Source of the DNA: Acidobacteriaceae bacterium
GTDB taxonomy: Bacteria; Acidobacteriota; Terriglobia; Terriglobales; Acidobacteriaceae
DNA length: 5,949 nt
Direction: 5' to 3'
Assembly: GCA_003140655.1 (NCBI GenBank)
Contig: PLKR01000258.1
Span: 6,283-12,231, forward strand
Shown here one piece after another: positions 1 through 5,584 of the stretch; position 1 is the first letter of the stretch; every line of letters starts with the position of its first letter. The notes under the pieces were generated by a model. The model was not told the DNA's origin. It did not search any database and worked only from the letters and a program-made list of their open reading frames with translations. Both the position numbers and the translations under genes were made by a program.

Positions 1-674
1 CCATCTTCGTAGACGCGGAAGAAAGTGATGTCAAGATCGTAGCGGGGATAGGTGAAGTTGTCGGGATCGCCACCGAAGAACGCGGCGTCAAACTCGGGCG
101 CAAAGACCAGGCGCACATCCGTGTACTTCTTGTACTTATATAGGTTATAAACCTGGCCGGAGTAGAAGGTGACCACGTCGCAGCGCAGCCCGGTCGAAGT
201 CGAACAGTCCTTTTCGATCTGTGACATGGCCGCGCGCTGAGCCTGTCCCGCATCGGCGGCCGACATTCCCGGTTTGACTCCGGCATTCACCTTATCGGTT
301 ACGTCCTCGATCCCGAGCAGTTCGTTCAGTTCGAGATTCGGGCACTTGGCCTCTTCGGCCTGAGTCTTGGCGTAGAAGCCGGTCTTGATGTAGTCGTGGC
401 CCTCGCTCGAGAGCTGCTGCACGCACCCCGCGCCCACATGGTGGTTGGTGAAGGTCAAGCCATCGGCGGAAACAAAGGAACCGGAGCCCCCATTGTTAAA
501 GCGCACCGATGACAGCCTTACATGATCCAGCCACTGCTGCGTCAGCTCGAAACCATACTTGGCCTTGATCTTGTCCTTGGGGGCTTCGTTGTAGAGCCAC
601 ATGCCCTCGTCGGCCGAAGCCACAGTGGAAAACAGAAAGGACAGGGCAAGGCAAATCGAAAACAAACGCTTCAT
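1..674 (-). CDS. Peptidase S46 family (DPP7/DPP11-like) precursor, N-terminal part
   Basis: Exported serine peptidase of family S46, whose characterised members remove dipeptides from peptide N-termini in the periplasm. The visible 224 codons begin with a typical signal peptide: Lys-Arg at 2-3, a hydrophobic core at about 4-18, and probable cleavage after VASA (residue 21). The mature protein opens with DEGMW, a family hallmark. SVRFNNGGSGSFVS (56-69) and TNHHVG (76-81) follow; the second His (H79) should be the catalytic histidine. FFGGDPDNFTYPRYDLD (199-215) is the family block around the catalytic Asp, probably D215. The catalytic Ser lies in the missing C-terminal part, as family members run to about 700 residues. 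Four cysteines after the signal peptide (84, 111, 157, 165) could form disulfides. The start is supported by the signal peptide and a GGAGGA ribosome site six bases upstream. Substrate preference cannot be read from this part. Confidence 0.93.
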   Translation of the reverse strand, partial: MKRLFSICLALSFLFSTVASADEGMWLYNEAPKDKIKAKYGFELTQQWLDHVRLSSVRFNNGGSGSFVSADGLTFTNHHVGAGCVQQLSSEGHDYIKTGFYAKTQAEEAKCPNLELNELLGIEDVTDKVNAGVKPGMSAADAGQAQRAAMSQIEKDCSTSTGLRCDVVTFYSGQVYNLYKYKKYTDVRLVFAPEFDAAFFGGDPDNFTYPRYDLDITFFRVYED

Positions 675-680
675 CAGGAT

Positions 681-686
681 TCCTCC
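681..686 (-). promoter_or_regulatory. Ribosome binding site of the S46 peptidase gene
   Basis: Read on the minus strand this is GGAGGA, six bases before the ATG at 674. It is a near-perfect Shine-Dalgarno match and fixes the start of the peptidase gene. It is the clearest ribosome site in the window. Confidence 0.8.
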
Positions 687-742
687 GGGTGGGAATTAAG
701 GCGCGATTACAAGTTTCTCGGCGTGTCATGAACGAACCATTC

Positions 743-772
743 ACTATACCCTGTGAGATTAGATCGTGGCAA
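743..772 (-). promoter_or_regulatory. Sigma-70-type promoter for the S46 peptidase gene
   Basis: On the minus strand TTGCCA (767-772) and TATAGT (743-748) are separated by 18 bases. Each differs from the TTGACA/TATAAT consensus at one position. Transcription would start near 736, giving a leader of about 60 bases before the ATG at 674. The position between divergent genes supports it. This is a motif call by eye; no transcript data are available. Confidence 0.55.
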
Positions 773-864
773 AGATGCTTGCGCTGTCCGCCCAGATCCT
801 GGCAGAGCGCTTCCGCCTATGCACCCGTCATCGTCCATCGTGCACCGAAGTCACCCGGGCCGTC

Positions 865-893
865 TGGAATGTGAGCCTTTTTTCGGGTATAAA
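865..893 (+). promoter_or_regulatory. Candidate promoter for citrate synthase
   Basis: TATAAA at 888-893 is a good -10 hexamer. The hexamer 17 bases upstream, TGGAAT at 865-870, is a poor -35 match (three of six), so activation by another factor or a different sigma factor is possible. Transcription would begin near 900 and place the hairpin at 908-929 within the leader. This is a weak call made by position. Confidence 0.3.
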
Positions 894-907
894 GGAAAGT
901 TGGATTC

Positions 908-929
908 GCCGCGCATCCCCTCGCGCGGC
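908..929 (+). promoter_or_regulatory. GC-rich hairpin in the probable citrate synthase leader
   Basis: GCCGCGC (908-914) and GCGCGGC (923-929) are perfect complements around an eight-base loop, ATCCCCTC. The structure ends 37 bases before the start codon. It has no T-run after it, so it is not an intrinsic terminator. If the TATAAA at 888 is the promoter, the hairpin lies near the 5' end of the mRNA, where it could affect mRNA stability or translation. The function is inference. Confidence 0.4.
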
Positions 930-940
930 TCCGGCAACGG

Positions 941-956
941 TAATCAATCTAATCAA
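941..956 (+). repeat. Short direct repeat TAATCAA x2 upstream of citrate synthase
   Basis: TAATCAA occurs at 941-947 and again at 950-956, separated by TC. It lies in the AT-rich stretch directly before the start codon at 967. It may only be an unstructured A/T-rich ribosome landing zone; no clear Shine-Dalgarno sequence is present apart from AGTGAGAG at 956-963. Confidence 0.35.
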
Positions 957-966
957 GTGAGAGACT

Positions 967-2109
967 ATGTCGAGCGTGACCAGCACTCCTGCCCCGAAAG
1001 GACTGGAAGGCATTGTTGCTACCAACTCCAGTATTTGTTACATCGATGGCGACCTCGGCGTTCTTGCCTATCGCGGCATTGACATTCATGAACTGGCCCG
1101 CCACTCCAATTTTGAAGAGACTTGCTACCTGCTTTGGTTTGGGCGTTTGCCCAATCAAGGCCAGCTAAAGGATCTGCGGGAGCGTCTGGCGCAAGAGCGT
1201 CACCTTGACCCGGCGATCATTCAGTTTCTGCGCAACGCCCCCAAGACCGCGCTGCCCATGGATGTGCTGCGCACCACGGTTTCGGCGCTGGCCTTCTACG
1301 ATGCGGACGAAAAGAATAACGATCACGATGCTAATGTCCGCAAAGCCATCCGGCTGACTTCTCAGATCGCAATGATCGTCGCTGCCTATGACCGCATTCG
1401 CAAGGGCAAGCCAGTCGTCGATCCGGACCGCTCGCTCTCGCACGCCGCCAATTTCCTGCTCCAGTTGACTGGAGCCAAGCCTTCTCCCACGGCTGAACGC
1501 GCGCTCGATATTGCCCTCATCTTGCATGCGGACCACGAACTGAATGCGTCTACGTTCGCGGCTCGCGTGACGGCCGCGACTTTGTCGGATATGCACTCAG
1601 CGGTTACATCCGCCATCGGCGCGCTCAAAGGACCCCTGCATGGCGGAGCGAATGAAGCGGTTTTCCGGATACTGGAAGCGATTGACCGCCAGAAATCCGA
1701 TCCCATCGAGTACGTCCGCAGTATGCTGGCGCAAAAGAAGAAAATTCCCGGCTTCGGCCATCGTGTGTATCACACCGAAGATCCGCGGGCCACGCACCTG
1801 CGCGCCATGTCGCGGGACCTGGGCCGTTCCAGCGGTCAGCCTCAGTGGTATGAGATGTCTGAAAAAATCGAAAAACTCGTGAAGGCGGAAAAGAAGTTGA
1901 ACGCCAACGTGGACTTCTACTCCGCTTCCACCTACCACGTGCTGGGCATCGATGAAGATCTGTTTACCCCCGTATTCGCTGTCTCGCGCATCAGCGGCTG
2001 GGCAGCGCACGTCATCGAGCAACTCGACGACAACCGCCTGATTCGTCCGCGCGCTGAATATCTCGGACCGGACTATCCCAACCCTTATGTAGCCATGGAA
2101 AAGCGGTGA
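967..2109 (+). CDS. gltA: Citrate synthase (short dimeric type)
   Basis: Condenses acetyl-CoA with oxaloacetate to form citrate, the entry step of the TCA cycle, in the cytoplasm. At 380 residues it matches the short form found in Gram-positive bacteria, archaea and many others, not the roughly 430-residue hexameric E. coli form. The catalytic triad is visible: H225 in GPLHGGAN, H265 in GFGHRVY and D316 in NVDFYSA. The substrate-pocket motif HADHELNAST lies at 187-196. Citrate-binding arginines are likely among R274 (DPR), R341 (SRISGWAAH) and R360/R362 (RPR). The ATG at 967 begins a short polar leader before the conserved GLEGIVA...SSICYIDGDLG region. It has its own upstream region and is probably monocistronic. 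Short citrate synthases and 2-methylcitrate synthases share these motifs, so prpC-like activity cannot be excluded; no prp genes are visible, which favours citrate synthase. Confidence 0.95.
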   Translation: MSSVTSTPAPKGLEGIVATNSSICYIDGDLGVLAYRGIDIHELARHSNFEETCYLLWFGRLPNQGQLKDLRERLAQERHLDPAIIQFLRNAPKTALPMDVLRTTVSALAFYDADEKNNDHDANVRKAIRLTSQIAMIVAAYDRIRKGKPVVDPDRSLSHAANFLLQLTGAKPSPTAERALDIALILHADHELNASTFAARVTAATLSDMHSAVTSAIGALKGPLHGGANEAVFRILEAIDRQKSDPIEYVRSMLAQKKKIPGFGHRVYHTEDPRATHLRAMSRDLGRSSGQPQWYEMSEKIEKLVKAEKKLNANVDFYSASTYHVLGIDEDLFTPVFAVSRISGWAAHVIEQLDDNRLIRPRAEYLGPDYPNPYVAMEKR

Positions 2110-2143
2110 GTGATCGGAACTGATGGATCGACAAGCGTACGGT

Positions 2144-2159
2144 GCGGGATAGTTCCCGC
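2144..2159 (+). terminator. Candidate terminator hairpin after citrate synthase
   Basis: GCGGGA (2144-2149) pairs perfectly with TCCCGC (2154-2159) around the loop TAGT, 34 bases after the citrate synthase stop. The following CCTTTCTCC is pyrimidine-rich but not a real T-run, so intrinsic termination would be weak. The rest of 2110-2254 shows only another imperfect hairpin (about 2166-2180) and the ribosome site region of the next gene. Confidence 0.4.
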
Positions 2160-2254
2160 CTTTCTCCGAGCGTCGTTCGGGGCGCCATTGTGCTTTGTCA
2201 GCGAATGATTCCGCCAGGGCACCCCAAGGAAAAGCAGGTAGAATAGTAGGGGTT

Positions 2255-3421
2255 ATGCTCCGCATTTACCTCGACAACAACGCCACCACGCCGGTTCTGA
2301 CGGAAGTGCTGGAAGCCATGCGCCCGTATTTTGGCGAGCGTTTTGGCAACGCCTCGTCGATCCATCACCATGGACAGGAGACGCGGGCTGCTGTGGAGCG
2401 GGCGCGGGATGCGGTCGCGAGGTTGCTAGGCTGTCGGGTCGCGGAGGTCGTCTTCACCAGCGGTGGGACCGAGGGCGACAATCTGGCAATCGTGGGATTG
2501 ACCATCGCGGGCGATCACGTCGTTACTTCGAGCATCGAGCATCATGCCGTGCTGCTCACCTGTAAGCATCTGGAGGAAAACGGTTGCGAAGTTACGTATG
2601 TGCCGGTGGATGGCCGCGGGCTGGTCGATCCCGACGATGTGCGGCGGGCATTGCGGTCCAACACGAAGCTGATTTCGATCATGATGGCCAACAACGAAAC
2701 CGGAGTGTTGCAGCCAGTCGAGGAGATTGGAAAGATTGCCGCGGAGGCTGACGTTTACTTCCATACGGATGCGGTGCAGGCCGCGGGCAAGGTTCCGATT
2801 GATGTGAAGCGAATCGCCTGCGACGCGCTATCGATTTCCGGCCACAAGATGCACGCGCCGCAGGGTGTGGGTGCGCTTTACGTTCGCAGGGGAACACATC
2901 TTCAGCCGCTTTTTTTTGGCGGGCGGCATGAACGGTCGCGCCGCGCCGGAACGGAGAATGTTCCCGGGATTGTTGGTCTAGGTAAGGCCGCAGAGTTGGC
3001 CATGCAAGGCTTCGAGCATAGCGATGATAAGAAAATGTCCACATTGCGCGACCGCCTGCAACGGGGAATTCTCGCTCAGGCGGAAGAAGCGGGCGTGAAC
3101 GGCGAGGGCGCGCAGCGCGTACCGAATACATCGAACATTTATTTCGATCATATCGAGGGCGAGGCGATGGTCATCTCCCTCGATCTCAAAGGTCTGGCGG
3201 TTTCCACGGGCGCCGCGTGTTCGTCGGGTGCGATTGAGCCGTCTCATGTGCTCGTGGCAATGGGACTTCGGGCCGATCGGGCGCGAGCCAGCATCCGCTT
3301 CAGCTTGGGCAAGCAGAGCACCGAGGAAGAGGTCGACATCGCGCTCGCGCTGGTGCCCGAGACGGTAGCGCGGCTGCGAGAATTGTCGCCGGTGTATAAG
3401 AGGCAAGCTGTTAGCCATTAG
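2255..3421 (+). CDS. nifS: Cysteine desulfurase, NifS/IscS class
   Basis: PLP-dependent enzyme that removes sulfur from L-cysteine, giving alanine and an enzyme-bound persulfide for sulfur transfer. The 388-residue protein starts with the class-typical MLRIYLDNNATTP. H96 in IEHHAVL stacks on the cofactor, and N147 (NNETG), D172 and Q175 (HTDAVQ) complete the PLP pocket. K198 in SGHKMHAPQG forms the Schiff base. C322 in STGAACSSG is the persulfide cysteine. ERSRRAGTEN and the ending LRELSPV resemble Azotobacter NifS closely, but no nitrogen-fixation genes are nearby. The following mnmA begins one base after the stop, so the likely job is sulfur supply for tRNA thiolation, as with YrvO beside mnmA in Bacillus. 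ATG at 2255 is preferred over an upstream in-frame TTG at 2195, whose 20 extra residues look non-coding. The ribosome site is odd: AGGGG ends only two bases before the ATG. Confidence 0.94.
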   Translation: MLRIYLDNNATTPVLTEVLEAMRPYFGERFGNASSIHHHGQETRAAVERARDAVARLLGCRVAEVVFTSGGTEGDNLAIVGLTIAGDHVVTSSIEHHAVLLTCKHLEENGCEVTYVPVDGRGLVDPDDVRRALRSNTKLISIMMANNETGVLQPVEEIGKIAAEADVYFHTDAVQAAGKVPIDVKRIACDALSISGHKMHAPQGVGALYVRRGTHLQPLFFGGRHERSRRAGTENVPGIVGLGKAAELAMQGFEHSDDKKMSTLRDRLQRGILAQAEEAGVNGEGAQRVPNTSNIYFDHIEGEAMVISLDLKGLAVSTGAACSSGAIEPSHVLVAMGLRADRARASIRFSLGKQSTEEEVDIALALVPETVARLRELSPVYKRQAVSH

Positions 3422-3422
3422 C

Positions 3423-4535
3423 ATGAAGAACGCCAAGACCATTGCCGTAGCCATGTCGGGTGGAGTGGATTCCTCCACCGTCGCGGCCATGCTGCGCGCC
3501 GAGGGACACAACGTCATCGGCCTGACTATGCAACTCTGGAACCAGCGCCGTCTGGCCGGACACGAGGGCATGCCTGAGACGGTTACCGGCCGCTGCTGCT
3601 CGCTCGACGACGTTTACGATGCCCGCCGCGTGGCCGAGCATATCGGCATTCCCTATTACGTCGTCAATCATGAAGAGCGTTTCGAGCGCGATGTTGTTCG
3701 CCCGTTCGTCGCGGAGTATCTCTCGGGACGCACGCCTATCCCCTGCAGCCTCTGCAACAATCATCTGAAGTTTGACCAGCTACTCGTCGTTGCCCAACAG
3801 ATCGGCGCCGATTGCGTTGCTACCGGCCACTACGCTCGTGTGGAGTACGACGACGCTCGCGGACGCTGGCTGCTCAAGCGTCCCGCCGACCGCAGCAAGG
3901 ACCAGACGTATTTTCTCTTCGGCCTCACGCAGGAGCAACTCAGCCGCACGCTCTTTCCGCTCGGCGGCATGACCAAGCCGGAGGTTCGCGAACTGGCCCG
4001 CAAGCAAGGCTTGGCTCTCGCCGAGAAGCCCGACTCGCAGGAGATCTGCTTCGTCCCCGGCGGCGACTACAAGCGCTTCATTGATGCCTATCTCGCCGAG
4101 AGTGGCGACGCTCTGCCCGATACTGCCGGTGAGTTGGTGACCGCGAGCGGGGAAGTGATCGGCGAGCACGGCGGCATTCACAACTTCACCGTCGGGCAGC
4201 GCAAGGGATTGGGAGTGGCGACCGGGTCGCCGCTCTATGTGATCCAAATTAACGGAGCTGACAAGCAAGTGGTGGTCGGCGGCGACGAGCATCTCTATTC
4301 GCGGACGCTGCGCGCTCGCCGCGTGAACCTGATCTCCGTGGGCGAGTTGCGCGAGCCCATGCGCGTGTCCGTGAAGATTCGCCACCGCCACGAACCTGCT
4401 CCGGCTGTGCTCGAGAAGATTGCCACTGACGAGGTTCTCGTCACTTTCGATCAACCGCAGCGCGCCATTACTCCGGGCCAGGCCGCCGTCTTCTTCGACG
4501 ACGAAATAGTTGTCGGCGGTGCTTGGATCGCATAG
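3423..4535 (+). CDS. mnmA: tRNA-specific 2-thiouridylase MnmA
   Basis: Adenylates uridine 34 in the wobble position of Lys, Glu and Gln tRNAs and replaces its 2-oxygen with sulfur. The 370-residue length is normal. The N-terminal ATP-pyrophosphatase domain carries the PP-loop SGGVDS (12-17). ATGHYAR (133-139), KDQTYFLF (159-166) and FTVGQRKGLG (255-264) are family signatures, and the C-terminal beta-barrel occupies about 280-370. The catalytic cysteines are C111 (LCNNHLKF) and C209 (SQEICFVPGGDYKRF), equivalent to C102 and C199 of E. coli. C108 stands where E. coli has Asp99, making a Cys-x-x-Cys plus Cys set; a further pair, C58-C59, is in GRCCSLDD. The ATG lies one base after the desulfurase stop, with AAGAGG 17 bases upstream inside that gene, so translation is probably coupled. 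No tus relay genes are in the window. Confidence 0.97.
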   Translation: MKNAKTIAVAMSGGVDSSTVAAMLRAEGHNVIGLTMQLWNQRRLAGHEGMPETVTGRCCSLDDVYDARRVAEHIGIPYYVVNHEERFERDVVRPFVAEYLSGRTPIPCSLCNNHLKFDQLLVVAQQIGADCVATGHYARVEYDDARGRWLLKRPADRSKDQTYFLFGLTQEQLSRTLFPLGGMTKPEVRELARKQGLALAEKPDSQEICFVPGGDYKRFIDAYLAESGDALPDTAGELVTASGEVIGEHGGIHNFTVGQRKGLGVATGSPLYVIQINGADKQVVVGGDEHLYSRTLRARRVNLISVGELREPMRVSVKIRHRHEPAPAVLEKIATDEVLVTFDQPQRAITPGQAAVFFDDEIVVGGAWIA

Positions 4536-4540
4536 CAGAG

Positions 4541-5005
4541 TTACGTGCGAATGGGCCACACCTCGGATAAGGCAAGCGCCACCGCGATACCCAGCGACAC
4601 TTCCACAAAGCGATGCGAAGCCACGATCCACGCGGGACGTGTATGCTCGATCAATAGAATGATGCTCAGCGTGATCGCGGCAAAGCGGTAAGCGCCGCGA
4701 AACCGGAGAAGAGCGCACAGCACTCCGCACAAGAAAATTGCGGCCGCGTACACCAGTGCGCTGGAGGGAAAAAATGTGGCGATGATCGCTCCCAGCAGCG
4801 CTCCCAGGGCAGTCCCGGCAAACCGCTGCCACGCCAAGGTTCTCGGATCGATGGTGGACTGAATAATCACGATGGCCGAGATCGGCGCCCAGTAATACTC
4901 GGGAAGCTTCAGAACGCGAGCCAGCAGCATGGACACTACTGCCGCTACCGTGGTTCGTGCCGCATCCAGCAGCTTGTCAAACGTCAGCCTGTAGGTGTTT
5001 GCCAT
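4541..5005 (-). CDS. Small FUSC-like inner-membrane protein
   Basis: A 154-residue, very hydrophobic protein resembling the membrane domain of the fusaric acid resistance / aromatic acid exporter (FUSC) superfamily. Predicted membrane segments lie at about 17-33, 39-51, 63-79, 82-100, 105-120 and 132-147. Family-like features are the YYWAPISAIVII segment, the RFAGTALGALLGA segment after a conserved Arg, RFRGAYRFAAITLSIILL, and a late HRFVEVSLGIAVAL helix. Long FUSC proteins add a cytoplasmic domain that this one lacks, so it may work as an oligomer; its substrate is unknown. I chose ATG at 5005, close to the first helix, but it has no good ribosome site. A GTG at 5062 adds 19 residues and has AAGG nine bases upstream, only 11 bases after the previous gene's stop, so it is a serious alternative. 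It converges with mnmA across a five-base gap. Confidence 0.82.
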   Translation of the reverse strand: MANTYRLTFDKLLDAARTTVAAVVSMLLARVLKLPEYYWAPISAIVIIQSTIDPRTLAWQRFAGTALGALLGAIIATFFPSSALVYAAAIFLCGVLCALLRFRGAYRFAAITLSIILLIEHTRPAWIVASHRFVEVSLGIAVALALSEVWPIRT

Positions 5006-5073
5006 GGTCAAAGCGATTGCGGTAACCCTCCCGAGTTTAGGTGGACGCGGAATCCAGGCCACCTGCTATGACC

Positions 5074-5520
5074 TTAACTATCAGAACTCCCAATCGGCGC
5101 AGCGGGATTGTTCGGTGTTGAGACGTCGAGGGATGAACCGACGTCAGCGCGCAGCGAATCAAGGAATGGTGCGCCGGATGCCTTAAGCTTCTGCTCCAAC
5201 CGCGCAGTGCAGTCGCAGTCGCCACACGCCCACGGCTCCGAACCGTTCTCGTCGCGGCACTTGCGCCGGTCGTGAGCATCCTGCACCCGAGCCAAGTCAA
5301 AGTATTCTTCCCAGTAAGGCCGTTCTTCCTGCAGCGGTGTGGGGCAGTAGCAGACTTCAACCCAGCGTACGGTCTGGTCGGCGCAGAGCCGCGCTTCATT
5401 CATATTGCGAAGATATTCGCCTTCGGCAACCGATCCCTGGCCGAGCGTGTCCTTCTCAATGGCTTGAAGCAGATCGCCTTCACGGCCGGACTTAACGCGG
5501 GCTCGAACCAGATAGCGCAT
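5074..5520 (-). CDS. Conserved cysteine-rich protein of unknown function
   Basis: A 148-residue soluble protein with no signal peptide or membrane segment. I recall similar proteins as conserved hypotheticals but know no assigned function. The N-terminus MRYLVRARVKSGRE has the look of a beta strand entering a ferredoxin-like (dimeric alpha/beta barrel) fold. The middle is distinctive: VRWVEVCYCPTPLQEERPYWEEYF (51-74), then ARVQDAHDRRKCRD and EPWACGDCDC. Seven cysteines are present (46, 57, 59, 88, 99, 102, 104). H83, C88, C99, C102 and C104 form a plausible metal-binding set, either zinc or iron-sulfur. The last 30 residues are low-complexity and probably disordered. ATG at 5520 fits the protein's natural start but has pyrimidines, not a ribosome site, upstream; an in-frame TTG at 5535 is the other option. 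It lies 64 bases after the DUF948-like gene and 68 before the FUSC gene, so is probably co-transcribed. Confidence 0.8.
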   Translation of the reverse strand: MRYLVRARVKSGREGDLLQAIEKDTLGQGSVAEGEYLRNMNEARLCADQTVRWVEVCYCPTPLQEERPYWEEYFDLARVQDAHDRRKCRDENGSEPWACGDCDCTARLEQKLKASGAPFLDSLRADVGSSLDVSTPNNPAAPIGSSDS

Positions 5521-5562
5521 GGGAAGAGGAAACAATGACTTGCCGATGACTCAGCGTGAAGA

Positions 5563-5580
5563 TTCCGGCGGGAGCCGGAA
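5563..5580 (-). terminator. Intercistronic hairpin, possible weak terminator
   Basis: TTCCGGC and GCCGGAA form a perfect seven-base-pair stem around a four-base loop. On the minus strand it begins four bases after the stop codon of the DUF948-like gene and is followed by TCTTCACG, not a T-run. It could be a weak terminator or an mRNA-stabilising element that lets the upstream gene be expressed above the two downstream genes. Confidence 0.45.
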
Positions 5581-5584
5581 CACT

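Larger units (their letters stand above)
675..966. other. Divergent intergenic region between peptidase S46 and citrate synthase
   Basis: This 292-base stretch contains the leftward promoter and ribosome site, the weak rightward promoter, the 908-929 hairpin and the TAATCAA repeat. Short open frames inside it have low-quality, arginine- and proline-rich translations and no recognisable domain, so I call no gene. Bases 773-864 hold nothing I can interpret. Confidence 0.7.

Noticed and set aside
142..154. AT-rich palindrome AGGTT-ATA-AACCT.
   Set aside because: It lies inside the S46 peptidase coding sequence over the conserved Tyr-Asn-Leu-Tyr codons, so it is explained by the protein.
853..888. 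ACCCG...CGGGT pairing around a T6 run, resembling a terminator.
   Set aside because: The T-run lies inside the loop and not after the stem, and no gene ends just upstream.
753..1082. A 109-codon plus-strand open frame running through the intergenic region into citrate synthase.
   Set aside because: It overlaps the promoters and the start of citrate synthase in another frame, and its translation is low-quality, rich in Arg, Pro, Ser and Cys.
2216..2244. Possible promoter for the desulfurase gene with TAGAAT at 2239-2244 as the -10.
   Set aside because: There is no acceptable -35 hexamer at the right distance, and the TTGTCA at 2195-2200 is too far away.
2195..2254. N-terminal extension of the desulfurase from a TTG codon.
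   Set aside because: The class begins with the YLDNNATTP strand, reached directly from the ATG at 2255; the extension has no ribosome site and no family counterpart that I know.
1597..2265. A 222-codon minus-strand open frame across the end of citrate synthase and into the gap.
   Set aside because: It is antisense to a conserved gene and has no recognisable motif, so it is a shadow frame.
3780..4832. A 350-codon open frame on the minus strand, antisense to mnmA and overlapping the FUSC-like gene in another frame.
   Set aside because: mnmA is unmistakable on the other strand. The antisense translation is rich in Arg, Leu, Ala, Gly and His, with no domain or good ribosome site, as expected from codon bias in GC-rich DNA.
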